Part shown: piece by piece, positions 24,564 to 32,819 of the stretch
How the letters are laid out: each line of letters begins with the position of its first letter
Position numbering within the stretch: position 1 is the stretch's first letter
NCBI RefSeq assembly: GCF_003664035.1
Contig: NZ_RCCK01000010.1
Span: 992,001 to 1,056,000, forward strand
DNA length: 64,000 bases
Direction of reading: 5' to 3'
Source of the DNA: Pedobacter alluvionis
GTDB lineage: Bacteria > Bacteroidota > Bacteroidia > Sphingobacteriales > Sphingobacteriaceae
Notes under the pieces: model-generated
What the model was told of the DNA's origin: nothing
Seen by the model: the letters and a program-made list of their open reading frames with translations, nothing else
Databases searched by the model: none
Translations under genes and position numbers: made by a program

Positions 24564-25358
24564 TTAAATAGTTGGTACGGTTCCGCCATCGATGACGAAG
24601 TTTGTTCCTGTTAGGTAATTGGCTCTTGGCGAGACCAGAAAGCCGACCAATTCGGCCACTTCCTCTGGTTGGGCCGGCCTGCCGAAAGGTATTCCTCCCA
24701 ATGCATCCATAACACTTTGCTGAGCCTGCTCTATAGTGCTATTGGAATTTCTGGCAATCTCACCCAGCCAGGCTTCCGATGCAGTAGTATTTATCCATCC
24801 CGGCGAAACGGTTAGCACACGTACACCTTTTGGCGTAACCTCATTTGATAAACTTTTACTGTAATTGATCAGGGCTGCTTTTGAAGCTGCATAGGGCAAT
24901 GTGGAATCGTATAGCGGCAATTTGCCCTGGATGGAAGCGATGTGAATGATAACACCATCTTTACGATCGATCATCTGTGGTAAAAATCCCTTGTCAAGTC
25001 TCACTGGCGCAAGTAGGTTAGCTTGCAGGGTCGATATCCAATCTTCATTACTCAATGCTGAAAACCCACCGGCTGGTGTTGTTGAACTGCCAAGGTTGTT
25101 TACCAGGATATCCAGCCTGCCATAGGTTGACAGTACCTCGCTGATTACTTTTTCCGCATCTTCTGATCTGCTCAGGTCAGCAGAAACAAAATAAAGTTCC
25201 GGATCTGGTTGTTCGGCTTTGTTCCTCGCCGTAATGATTACTGTGGCACCAGCGGCCTTTAAACGTTCTGCAATTGCTTTGCCGGCACCTTTGGTGCCCC
25301 CTGTTACAAGGGCGATCTTTCCGGAAAGTTCATTGCTGTAATTGATTTGCTGTGTCAT
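24564..25358 (-). CDS. Short-chain dehydrogenase/reductase
   Basis: A 264-residue classical SDR. The cofactor motif TGGTKGAGKAIAERL lies at about residues 19-33. NNLGSSTTP is the NNxG structural motif, and the catalytic Ser is in IIHIASIQG. YAASKAAL gives the YxxxK pair (about 156-160). PGWIN follows as expected. The C-terminus YLTGTNFVIDGG is the usual SDR ending. It forms an operon with the NTF2-like gene and is divergent from an AraC regulator (25578), which probably controls both. The substrate is unknown. Confidence 0.92.
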   Translation of the reverse strand: MTQQINYSNELSGKIALVTGGTKGAGKAIAERLKAAGATVIITARNKAEQPDPELYFVSADLSRSEDAEKVISEVLSTYGRLDILVNNLGSSTTPAGGFSALSNEDWISTLQANLLAPVRLDKGFLPQMIDRKDGVIIHIASIQGKLPLYDSTLPYAASKAALINYSKSLSNEVTPKGVRVLTVSPGWINTTASEAWLGEIARNSNSTIEQAQQSVMDALGGIPFGRPAQPEEVAELVGFLVSPRANYLTGTNFVIDGGTVPTI

Positions 25359-25577
25359 AATTTTAATGTTATTTTTGACTAAATGGCTTTTGTTTTTGTT
25401 TACAATACAAATCTAGGAACTGTGAATGCTTAGAAACATGGCCAGATACGGCCGAAATATGTTCAGATTTCCTTGCCATATTGATATCTTATTTCAGATG
25501 ATATGATAAATTATTGTTATCTATGTCAACCTGCAGCAAATAGGAAAAACGCCTGGGATCTAGGCATATTGGTAATC

Positions 25578-26480
25578 ATGAAAAATAAGAAAAAACGTAT
25601 TGAGGAACTGACGCTTGATTTTCTAAAGTCCCGGCTGGATATCAATACCAAATTTAGGGGCCTGTACGTTTTTGATACCGATTCTCAGGAAATGGATACA
25701 TCCTTTATCTCGCCATATCGTGCCGATCATAATTCGATTCACCTGATTACTGATGGAGAGGTGAATGTAAAGATCAATCTGCTGGACTACACGCTAAGAA
25801 AAAATGATCTTGTATTGTTTACGACCAATACTATCCGTCACTTTGGTACGGTTACCCCAGATTGTAAAGCGACCAATCTACTATTCTCAAATGACTACTT
25901 ATTAAACTCAGCGATCCCGTCGAAGACCGCAGAGGCTTATGATTACCTGACAGGTATCATTAGCCCGGTGTCCAGGCTCAGCGAAGATCAGGTCGACTTG
26001 TTTAAGGCTCAACTCTCCGTACTAGCGCTAAAGATGAAGGACACGCGAGCGAATAGGTTTTATGCGGAGGATATCTTGCGGCACCTTTTTTCAGCGCTTA
26101 TTTTCGAGGTTGGTGCATTGTATCAATCAGAAGTCCAGCCATACGTAGTACCTGGCAGCCGGAAGGAATATGTGGTTCATCAATTCCTTAAGCTTGTTAT
26201 GAAGAAATTTAAAGAGGAAAGAAGTGTACAGGCTTATGCTGACATGCTAAATATCACCCCAAAATACCTGACTACTGCTACACGGGGGCTTACGGGTAAA
26301 ACCGCGGGAGAACTAATCGATGAAATGCTCATTGTCGAGGCAAAGGTATTATTAAATGAGTCAGGGTTGCCGATCGCACATATCGCTGAATCATTGAACT
26401 TCAGTGACCAGTTCGTATTCAGTAAATTTTTCAAGAAACATTGTGGCCAAAATCCAAGCAGCTATCGTCGTAATGCCTGA
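25578..26480 (+). CDS. AraC-family transcriptional regulator
   Basis: A 300-residue regulator with an N-terminal cupin (HLITDGEVNVKINLLDYTLR and NDLVLFTTNTIRHFGTVTPD) and a C-terminal AraC DNA-binding domain. The two helix-turn-helices are SVQAYADMLNITPKYLTTAT and LPIAHIAESLNFSDQFVFSK, ending KKHCGQNPSSYR. I chose the ATG at 25578 because the 25 codons upstream are not protein-like. It is divergent from the SDR/NTF2 operon and likely regulates it. Confidence 0.9.
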   Translation: MKNKKKRIEELTLDFLKSRLDINTKFRGLYVFDTDSQEMDTSFISPYRADHNSIHLITDGEVNVKINLLDYTLRKNDLVLFTTNTIRHFGTVTPDCKATNLLFSNDYLLNSAIPSKTAEAYDYLTGIISPVSRLSEDQVDLFKAQLSVLALKMKDTRANRFYAEDILRHLFSALIFEVGALYQSEVQPYVVPGSRKEYVVHQFLKLVMKKFKEERSVQAYADMLNITPKYLTTATRGLTGKTAGELIDEMLIVEAKVLLNESGLPIAHIAESLNFSDQFVFSKFFKKHCGQNPSSYRRNA

Positions 26481-26505
26481 GCGCATTCAATCGATTTCTA
26501 ATTTA

Positions 26506-26635
26506 CGTCGTCATTTCGACCGCAGTGGAGAACCCCAAGGCGCTGCGAAGCAAAATCTTTTAAGTAGAATCTAAATCAAAGATTTCTCCATTTCGCTACG
26601 CTACATCCGACAGCTATCGGATCGAAAGGACGATT
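26506..26635. repeat. REP-like element (family C) with a nested palindrome
   Basis: GTCATTTCGACCGCAGTGGA begins the element, and the second half, AAAGATTTCTCCATTTCGCT, is its imperfect complement. The same element, shorter, occurs at 57050-57133. In this copy the end is interrupted by TCCGACAGCTATCGGA, a palindrome of the same type as the one inside the tRNA fragment at 2778-2795. Confidence 0.7.
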
Positions 26636-26739
26636 TGACTAACGCCTCGCTTCCTGCCCATGAATTGAAAAATGTAGACGTAATGGTTCGTGACACCCTT
26701 TCCGTAGTCTTGTGTGATTACATTGTGTGTGGGCTGACT

Positions 26740-26850
26740 ACGGATAGCTTTCACTGCACAAATGGCAGGTAATACATTCATGTTGGCTTATTCAGCTGCA
26801 ACCTGAACAGGGAGCTGTGTGTTTTGGTTCTTAAAATTGTTGTTTCGCAT
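26740..26850 (-). pseudogene. Degraded 5' copy of the 212-codon gene
   Basis: From ATG 26850 the frame reads MRNNNFKNQNTQLPVQVAAE, then a TAA, then ANMNVLPAICAVKA in the same frame. The intact gene at 18235 reads MRTTKSKNQNTQLPAQVAAE-TANMNVLPAICAVKA. Similarity then ends, so this is a 3'-truncated copy with a nonsense mutation. Confidence 0.75.
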
Positions 26851-27018
26851 AATAATGTTAAAAAGATCCTGGGGGCTGCGAAACAACAATAAACTCTTTT
26901 TAGGGAAAATTCAGATACGGTGCCAAACCTATAACCCAGGAATATTGTTAAAAATTGATTTACTTACTTAATTGCTTCTCTGTCTAAGTTGAAAATTCTG
27001 TTTATTATTATTTCGCAT
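26836..27018 (-). promoter_or_regulatory. Second copy of the attenuator-like leader
   Basis: A leader frame starts at ATG 27018 (MRNNNKQNFQLRQRSN, ending 26968). It is followed by the middle arm ATTGTTGTTTCGCA (26890-26877) and the start-codon arm ATGCGAAACAACAAT (26850-26836), again exactly complementary over 14 bases. Four stem positions differ from the 18-kb copy and all four are compensated. CCTGGG/CCCAGG repeats the second pairing of that copy in changed form. Confidence 0.6.
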
Positions 27019-27216
27019 AGGCGATTTAGAAACAAAATCTCAAAACACAAAGAAAAATCTTAATTATTAAATTAATTCCCGGTTGCTGCAAACTGCCAGT
27101 TAAATTATTGAAAAATTAATTGGTGCGTCATCCCGAGGGTTAGTTTATTGCTTAAAATCAATGACAGAATATTTGACTTAAGCCGTATTTTATAATTAAA
27201 ATAGCGGTTTAAGAAA

Positions 27217-27246
27217 AAAAGTTGCTTTTTTAGGAGCAACCTTTTC
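27217..27246 (-). terminator. Terminator of the small gene downstream of gws operon
   Basis: On the minus strand GGTTGCT and AGCAACTT pair around an A-rich loop and are followed by a long T-run (TTTTTTTC). It lies about 50 bases past the stop of the 53-residue gene. Confidence 0.65.
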
Positions 27247-27293
27247 TTATTGGCTAGCCATTTAATGTATCTTTAGGATACAGGGGGCACGTA

Positions 27294-27455
27294 TTATTTT
27301 TCAGATTTTGCAACTTCCTGGGCTTTATAGTATTGTTCGATAACAGCCTGGAAATTAGGCACCATTTCTGCCAGTATTTTTGCAAAATCTCCGGCCTCTT
27401 TCCTTCTCCAGTCTTTCATCAATTCAGGAAGCAACTCCACAATTCCAACTAACAT
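27294..27455 (-). CDS. Small 53-residue hypothetical protein
   Basis: The frame reads MLVGIVELLPELMKDWRRKE, then AGDFAKILAEMVPNFQAVIE, then QYYKAQEVAKSEK and a stop. It is an amphipathic, soluble-looking helical protein with good codon-like composition and is followed by a proper terminator, so I consider it real. It starts 36 bases past the end of the SPASM gene on the same strand and may be the last cistron of the peptide-modification operon. I do not recognise the family. Confidence 0.5.
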   Translation of the reverse strand: MLVGIVELLPELMKDWRRKEAGDFAKILAEMVPNFQAVIEQYYKAQEVAKSEK

Positions 27456-27491
27456 CTAAATCATTTTTCTTCGATACTTAGGTCAAGGAAT

Positions 27492-28532
27492 TTATTTATT
27501 AAAAAAATCCTCAGACCATGTCATACTATAAGGATCATATGAGCATTTTAGCGGCTTAAAAAATTCATCACCATCATCTTCTTGGAATGCCCTACAATCT
27601 GTACAAATGTACCTGAACTCACAGTCCTTACACGTTCGAATGTCATCTTTCTTTATCGACCATTTATTTATAAATCTATCATCTTGTAATACATCTGACA
27701 GATTAACCTGCTTGAAATGACCAAAACTTTGTTTGAGTGCTGGACAATTTTTAATGTTGCCTTTTACATCAATTGAAATTTTCCTGTTTAAACAACTATT
27801 ATAGCTTTGAGACTCTAGAAACGTGCTCTTATTAATTGTGAAATATCCTGGGCTTATATATCCACAGTGAGTCTCATTGGAAACTTTTTGTTTAATGTAG
27901 TTAATTCTCTTAGTTTCCTCTTGAAAGGGATGAGATTCGTTAATGGGAGACGAATGAATTGTAATGCTTGTTAATCGGGACACTTTATTTAATAAATCTG
28001 CATACTTACTCTCTTGCACAGTCCTATCATAGCAAATCAATAACTGCACATTTCTAACAACACCTAGTCCGTTCTGAATTAAAAAGATTAAGTTACTTAT
28101 AATAGATATAGGCAAAATTTGGAAGCATCTGATTTCTATCGTTTGGCATCCCATATTTTCAAGTTGTAGAATTACATTGGCTACTTCATAGTCAGAATCC
28201 GCGTCAAAGTCCAAAATTGCGTTGGTAATTAGATTGTGAACCTTAAATTCTTTTGAGATTTCAGGAAATAATTCAGGCTCCATTGTATAAAATGCATATT
28301 CTTGATCAATGAGGTGTTGAAAAAAAATTATTATCTCAGATTGATCTTCCGTACTATACGGAATCAAAAGATCATTTATGCTAGATTTATTTTCACTTGA
28401 AAGTAAAGATGCGATTTCAAGAGGTATAAAAATATAACTTCCTCTTTGTATATCGACTATAGTGGCTCGACTTGCGCCTTTCACAATTAAACAACATGCG
28501 AATAGGGATATGTAGTGATCATTCTTGTCCAT
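27492..28532 (-). CDS. gwsS: Grasp-with-spasm system SPASM-domain peptide maturase
   Basis: A 346-residue protein whose C-terminus carries a SPASM-type cysteine cluster: CLNRKISIDVKGNIKNCPAL and then CKDCEFRYICTDCRAFQ, which should bind an auxiliary iron-sulfur cluster. The central region has the length of a radical-SAM barrel (IEIRCFQILPISIISNLIFL) but lacks the CxxxCxxC motif, as expected for the SPASM partner in grasp-with-spasm systems. With the ATP-grasp protein it should modify the small precursor encoded upstream. Its start overlaps the preceding 63-codon gene by 14 bases. Confidence 0.85.
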   Translation of the reverse strand: MDKNDHYISLFACCLIVKGASRATIVDIQRGSYIFIPLEIASLLSSENKSSINDLLIPYSTEDQSEIIIFFQHLIDQEYAFYTMEPELFPEISKEFKVHNLITNAILDFDADSDYEVANVILQLENMGCQTIEIRCFQILPISIISNLIFLIQNGLGVVRNVQLLICYDRTVQESKYADLLNKVSRLTSITIHSSPINESHPFQEETKRINYIKQKVSNETHCGYISPGYFTINKSTFLESQSYNSCLNRKISIDVKGNIKNCPALKQSFGHFKQVNLSDVLQDDRFINKWSIKKDDIRTCKDCEFRYICTDCRAFQEDDGDEFFKPLKCSYDPYSMTWSEDFFNK

Positions 28533-28710
28533 AATCTACATATTTTGAAACAGGCCTATGAAACTTTATTACAGCAGACCCTTTATTGTGATAGAAATTA
28601 CTCTTAAAAGTATGGGGATACTTTGATTTTCTAATATCTTTAGGAGTGATAGACAATATATTTATTGGCAAAAACCGGCGGAAAATTTTTGTAAGGTTAT
28701 TCAACATCAA
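28519..28710 (-). CDS. 63-residue protein between gwsG and gwsS
   Basis: A small basic protein (MMLNNLTKIFRRFLPINILS, then NKGSAVIKFHRPVSKYVDYG) overlapping the ends of both neighbours by 14 bases, which argues for translation in the operon. It is rich in Lys, Arg and aromatic residues with no GG leader motif, so it is not an obvious second substrate. I do not recognise a family. It may be an accessory protein or a split N-terminal piece of the SPASM protein. Confidence 0.5.
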   Translation of the reverse strand: MMLNNLTKIFRRFLPINILSITPKDIRKSKYPHTFKSNFYHNKGSAVIKFHRPVSKYVDYGQE

Positions 28711-29689
28711 TTTTTAATTTTTGAATAAGTGAAAGAGCAATTTTTTCTTCTAAATAATAATTGCAAGGCAATGAAACCATTCCAAACTGTCCTTTTGGAT
28801 TAACCTCTAAAAAAACATACCTATTATCTATTGTTTTAATCATGTCAATCGAACCTGTATTTAAACCTACGGCATTCATAAATTTTATAACTTTATTTTC
28901 AATACTTTTCGGTAACTTAAACGGAACTACTCGATTTGGTTTTTCCTTATTATAATGTCTAAAATCAATCTTTGTCTTTTCATCTAATTGTGAAAAAATT
29001 GCCATTGTGTAGCAAATATCATCAAGGAAGAAAATTCTTAATTCAACATCTTTGTCCAAATACTCTTGTAAGAGCGAAGGAAAAAATCTTTTAGAAAAAA
29101 TTTTTTTAAAAACATTCTTGTCTAGCAGTTTTGGTGTGATTTGGTATTGTTTTCGTTCATGCTTAATTATTTCGCTTTCTCCAATAGGTTTAGTTAGACA
29201 TGACTTATACTTATTAAAAAACGTTTTAGCTATTTGCTTGTCATTTGTAACTAAAGTCGCTGGTATATCTAATTCTACTTCTCTTGCAATTAATAGTTGT
29301 TTGATTTTCGTTAGCCCTTTAATATGATTTGGGTCACAAAGCCATTTAACGTTATTGTGAAAATTCATATCAAAATAGCTCATAAATGCATTAAATTCAA
29401 GATTAAAAAAATCATGTAGCTTTCCTCCTAACTCATTCTTCGACAGTTTATCAACCGTAGATTCAACCATTAGTCCAAATTTCCTGTACCATACAGCTTT
29501 TGTATCTAGTAAATTAATCTTGTCCGGGAATTCAATTATTGTTCTTTCGTTATTTAAAAGGAAGTTTAATTTTTCATCCAGGATAATGTCATTATCATTT
29601 AATCTGACATGCTTTGCGCCGTAAAAATTTAACCAATCTATAACCACGTCACTGGAGTGGTCATGATGACCTGTTAAAATTAAAATCAT
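28697..29689 (-). CDS. gwsG: Grasp-with-spasm system ATP-grasp peptide maturase
   Basis: A 330-residue ATP-grasp ligase of the microviridin/graspetide type. The N-terminus MILILTGHHDHSSDVVIDWL and NERTIIEFPDKINLLDTKAV, WYRKFG are typical of graspetide ligases (WxRxxG-like). The ATP-grasp core shows CLTKPIGESEI, LLQEYLDKDVELRIFFLDD, YTMAIFSQLDE and DMIKTIDNRYVFLEVNPKGQ, where the E-x-N of FLEVNPKGQ binds magnesium. It is expected to form omega-ester or amide crosslinks in the precursor. Its start overlaps the stop of the TraB-like gene by one base. Confidence 0.88.
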   Translation of the reverse strand: MILILTGHHDHSSDVVIDWLNFYGAKHVRLNDNDIILDEKLNFLLNNERTIIEFPDKINLLDTKAVWYRKFGLMVESTVDKLSKNELGGKLHDFFNLEFNAFMSYFDMNFHNNVKWLCDPNHIKGLTKIKQLLIAREVELDIPATLVTNDKQIAKTFFNKYKSCLTKPIGESEIIKHERKQYQITPKLLDKNVFKKIFSKRFFPSLLQEYLDKDVELRIFFLDDICYTMAIFSQLDEKTKIDFRHYNKEKPNRVVPFKLPKSIENKVIKFMNAVGLNTGSIDMIKTIDNRYVFLEVNPKGQFGMVSLPCNYYLEEKIALSLIQKLKIDVE

Positions 29690-30939
29690 TATAGGATACT
29701 TATCTTATGTTTTCTTATAATACGACCATTATTATCGACAACATGAACATTATATTCTCCAGCTTGCAAGGCGACTCCATATTTATAGATTTCATGTTTA
29801 ACGATAAATTGATCTAAAGGGATATTATCATTTGGATTCAATGCCATAATCTGCACTAACTTTCCTTCGTCTCTTTTAGTAACTGTTATGATGGAAAATT
29901 TAGTTCCTTCTTTGGAAAGGAGATAATCTTTTCTGCCATATTTTTCCTGAGGTGTTGGCCACGTCACTAACATATCATAAGCTCCTTTAGCATCACCTCC
30001 AGAAACTCTAGGATTTTTATCCTTATCTAAAACGATATAAGGAACATCAGTATGCTTTAAGTTTATTGTAGAATCAAGTTTTTCCTTAAATTCATACATA
30101 CTATTAATAGCCTGATTTATAGTGACTGGATCAATTCCGGATATAATCCTAAAATATTCAGCCATAAATATAATATTTCCACCTTTTTCCCAGATGTGAC
30201 CATGGCCAGCATGCACGAGGATTTTTGCTTTAGGATCTTTTAGTAAAATATCATTCAAATTTTTAGCCTGATTAACTTCCCGGATATTATCCAAATATGA
30301 TTCACTGTCACCCGTATATTCAGTTCTATCTTTACTTTCATATCGAATGAGCTTAAAACCTAATTTTATTGCTTTTTTCATTAAGTTACCCATATTTGGC
30401 TCTGCAGTATACATACCTGAATTAATTTGAGGGAAACCGAAATTTCTATATGCCAGGTCACTTTCTAAAGCTTCAACAGCCAGATATCTAAACCCCATCT
30501 TATAAAACTTATCTAAAAGATTATAAGTTAAAATTCTATGCTTTGGAGTGTTATGATCTTCGTTTATCATAACAACTTGTTTATTTGCACAATAATTAAT
30601 TATATATGGAATTGCAGGAGTGAAATTGACTTGTTCACCTTTCGTAGCCCTTAACTTGCTTTTTTTCCAATTTAAATCTAATGTTTCGCCTAAAAAAGAT
30701 TCGAATAAAGCTAATGATTGATCAACCAGGGTTGGTGGACTAATGCCTTCTATAAGATGATTCTCCTTATAGTAATTTTGCTTCATTTTTAAAACGGTAT
30801 CTCTCGCGCCCAAATAGTTTCCCGAATCTATTAATTTGAATCCGATTTGAAATGGGTCTGCCACTTGTTGCGCAACAGTTTTAAAAGAGATAAGAGTTGT
30901 TAAAATAATTGATAAATTTTTTATATTTAATCTAATCAT
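29689..30939 (-). CDS. Exported TraB/ChaN/EreA-like fold protein of the gws operon
   Basis: A 416-residue protein with an N-terminal signal peptide (LSIILTTLISFKTVAQQ). The core motif VMINEDHNTPKHRILTYNLL, with FRYLAVEALE next and KAKILVHAGHGHIWEKGG later, matches the paired Glu/His catalytic features of the EreA/ChaN/TraB superfamily. The C-terminal 90 residues are beta-rich, resembling a small secreted sandwich domain. It lies between the precursor peptide gene and the ligase, all on one strand, so it probably processes, carries or detoxifies the product outside the cytoplasm. The precise activity is unknown. Confidence 0.7.
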   Translation of the reverse strand: MIRLNIKNLSIILTTLISFKTVAQQVADPFQIGFKLIDSGNYLGARDTVLKMKQNYYKENHLIEGISPPTLVDQSLALFESFLGETLDLNWKKSKLRATKGEQVNFTPAIPYIINYCANKQVVMINEDHNTPKHRILTYNLLDKFYKMGFRYLAVEALESDLAYRNFGFPQINSGMYTAEPNMGNLMKKAIKLGFKLIRYESKDRTEYTGDSESYLDNIREVNQAKNLNDILLKDPKAKILVHAGHGHIWEKGGNIIFMAEYFRIISGIDPVTINQAINSMYEFKEKLDSTINLKHTDVPYIVLDKDKNPRVSGGDAKGAYDMLVTWPTPQEKYGRKDYLLSKEGTKFSIITVTKRDEGKLVQIMALNPNDNIPLDQFIVKHEIYKYGVALQAGEYNVHVVDNNGRIIRKHKISIL

Positions 30940-31193
30940 ATCAAAATAATCCTAATTATTAACTATAAAATTAATATACCTTATAATTAATATAGTAACG
31001 TTTGTAACTGACAAAAAAGTTGTTTAACATATTGACTATGTAGTACCTTAATAAGACAATGTTTTGATAATTAATTGTTATTAAATAAAAGTTAATAAAC
31101 ACATTTAATTGCCAAAGAATCAGGTGGAGGGTTTAACTAAATAATAACAAAAGCAAAGTTTAGTTAAGAGCTGTTTATTATTTTTTTTAACAC

Positions 31194-31231
31194 AAAGGGT
31201 CGTAAAATTAAAAGAAAAATTACGACCCTTT
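31194..31231 (-). terminator. Hairpin just after the precursor peptide gene
   Basis: AAAGGGTCGTAA (31194-31205) and TTACGACCCTTT (31220-31231) are perfect complements with T-rich DNA beyond on the minus strand. It lies five bases past the precursor stop and before the maturation genes. Partial termination here would make more peptide than enzyme, the usual RiPP arrangement. Confidence 0.8.
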
Positions 31232-31235
31232 AGCA

Positions 31236-31409
31236 TCAATGATCTACAGTGTTTGGCGAACCATCTCTGTGACCTGTTACTGATAGCTCAGTTTCAGCGG
31301 GCGGATCTACTACTGCATTGCCGCCTAAAATGTTCTTCATCTTATTCGCGTCTAGTGGCGAAAGATTTTCCAAATCGAATTTTTCGATTTTTTTCGTTGA
31401 GTTTTTCAT
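31236..31409 (-). CDS. gwsA: Grasp-with-spasm precursor peptide
   Basis: A 57-residue peptide. The leader is MKNSTKKIEKFDLENLSPLD followed by ANKMKNILGG, with a double-glycine cleavage motif at residues 29-30. The core, NAVVDPPAETELSVTGHRDG then SPNTVDH, is rich in Thr, Ser, Asp and Glu, the residues joined by ATP-grasp graspetide ligases. The leader resembles other Bacteroidota RiPP leaders in this class. It is the first gene of the operon and is followed at once by a strong hairpin. No dedicated peptidase/ABC exporter lies within the window. Confidence 0.82.
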   Translation of the reverse strand: MKNSTKKIEKFDLENLSPLDANKMKNILGGNAVVDPPAETELSVTGHRDGSPNTVDH

Positions 31410-31461
31410 ATAGATTATTTTGAACTAAAATATGGTTTATATATTTAAAGGGTTTTAAAAA

Positions 31462-31485
31462 AAAAGTAACATAAGTGTTACTTTT
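31462..31485. terminator. Terminator or attenuator upstream of the precursor gene
   Basis: AAAAGTAAC (31462-31470) and GTTACTTTT (31477-31485) pair perfectly and on the minus strand are followed by a long T-run. It lies about 50 bases before the precursor start and may insulate the operon from upstream transcription or attenuate it. Confidence 0.6.
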
Positions 31486-31619
31486 CAATTTTTGCTTTTT
31501 CTCTTTAACCTTATCCATCGACCTAAATTCTTCTAAAAATCACTTGCAATTTATATTGTTTTAAATATCTACAGATGATAGCGTATCTCGTTGAGTTTAA
31601 ATTAAACAATCCTGTTTGT

Positions 31620-31996
31620 CTACCGACTGAAAGGAATAAGCTTGCAGAACCTTTTTTTGATATATTTAAAACTTATTTCCCCGGACGAAACCACCTCGCC
31701 CTCTAACTTATCAGTAGATATTGTATTTGAGACGGATCCAGTGTGGCCATTGGCATTAATTTTGGACTCATTGATAGTAATTTTACTGGGAAAGCTGGTG
31801 CCATTCTTATATTGTATGTTTTAGTCCGAAGATCCAGATTGTTGGTTTTAAACAGGTTGGTGCCGATTTGCACTTTGAAAGTGCCTTTCTCAAGGTAGAC
31901 TTGTGCCACACTTTTTGTATTATAAAAGCTGGCCTTCGCCAGTATTGTAATTAATACGACATATTGTGCTTTCTTAAGAGCTGTTGATGTATGCAA
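31620..31996 (-). pseudogene. Frameshifted exported protein remnant
   Basis: From 31996 the frame reads a signal-like start (MHTSTALKKAQYVVLITILA) and VYLEKGTFKVQIGTNLFKTN. Near 31810 a frame change is needed to continue KNGTSFPSKITINESKINAN, GHTGSVSNTISTDKLEGEVV and SFKYIKKRFCKLIPFSR to the stop at 31620. The second block is repetitive, beta-rich and Asn/Ser/Thr-rich, like small secreted Bacteroidota proteins. One frameshift separates the halves. I cannot name the family. Confidence 0.5.
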
Positions 31997-32095
31997 ATAT
32001 TGTGAAATATTTTAAAAGAAACGGGGAATGAACAATGCCCAATTCCCCGCTATCTAAATTAGCGCTCTCTAAGGCTAAAGTAGTATTACTAATTC

Positions 32096-32455
32096 TCAAA
32101 AAAGAACTTTATACATCACATCTCGAATGGGAGGCGATCGATTTTCCCATTTTACTGAAGGATCTAAAGATCGACGATCTCTCTCTTCAAGTGGAGGATG
32201 ATGCGCCCAGAAAAGAACACTATCACTCTTTATACCTAATCTGCGCATCAGCCTGGCCACCCTGGGCCTTGAGATAATGATCCCTCTGGAACATAATTCG
32301 GCAGTAATACGCGGACTCCCGTAACACCCTTTACTCTCTGCGTAAATCTTGCTTATCTCTATCATAAGATGATTATCATCGATAAGCCGCTTACCCTGAG
32401 GGTTTTTTAACCAGTAATAAAAGCTACTGTTGCTTACCCTAAATACCCTACACAT
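32096..32455 (-). pseudogene. IS3-family transposase OrfB, N-terminal part only
   Basis: The 119-codon frame carries the OrfB helix-turn-helix region: MCRVFRVSNSSFYYWLKNPQ, then LMIEISKIYAESKGCYGSPR and RPRVARLMRRLGIKS. IS3 OrfB proteins are normally about 280 residues with a DDE integrase core, and here the match ends at GIKS. The last 40 codons are unrelated sequence past a junction at about 32210. Expression by frameshifting with orfA would give no active transposase. Confidence 0.85.
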
Positions 32456-32487
32456 CCTTTCAACAGAAAATATCCTTCGGTGATCTT

Positions 32488-32778
32488 TTATAAATCCGAA
32501 TATCTCCCGTCTCCCTTGGAAAAGATGCCTACAGCCTTTTTTAATATATCACGTTCTAGCTGGGCTTCTTTAAGCTCCTTTTGAAGCTTCCGGATCAATT
32601 GCTGGTCTTCGCTAAGGCTTGTAGCATCAGTTTTTGCAATGCCTTCGCGATCTTTCCATTTACTTAAAAGGTTCGAACTTATACCTAATTCTATTGCAAC
32701 ATCCTTTATCGAACCCCGAGCATGGGCCAGATCCAAAGCCATTCTTTTAAAAGGCTCATCAAATATTCGTCTGCTCAT
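32488..32778 (-). CDS. IS3-family transposase OrfA
   Basis: A 96-residue OrfA. MSRRIFDEPFKRMALDLAHA and IELGISSNLLSKWKDREG form the helix-turn-helix, and the leucine zipper is QLIRKLQKELKEAQLERDIL followed by KKAVGIFSKG, the standard end at the orfA/orfB overlap. It is full length, but it belongs to a truncated element. Confidence 0.88.
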   Translation of the reverse strand: MSRRIFDEPFKRMALDLAHARGSIKDVAIELGISSNLLSKWKDREGIAKTDATSLSEDQQLIRKLQKELKEAQLERDILKKAVGIFSKGDGRYSDL

Positions 32779-32819
32779 ATTTTCAAATTTAAAGTTTAAT
32801 ATTTAAATCTGACAAATAA

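Larger units (their letters stand above)
32096..32800 (-). mobile_element. Truncated IS3-family insertion sequence
   Basis: An intact orfA and the first part of orfB lie in the usual overlapping order on the minus strand. The orfB DDE domain is missing beyond about 32205, and no clear terminal inverted repeats are seen, so the element is immobile. It separates two stretches of gene wreckage upstream of the conflict operon. Confidence 0.8.

Noticed and set aside
31642-31824. Plus-strand 60-codon frame
   Set aside because: It mirrors the frameshifted exported protein on the minus strand and has no protein character.
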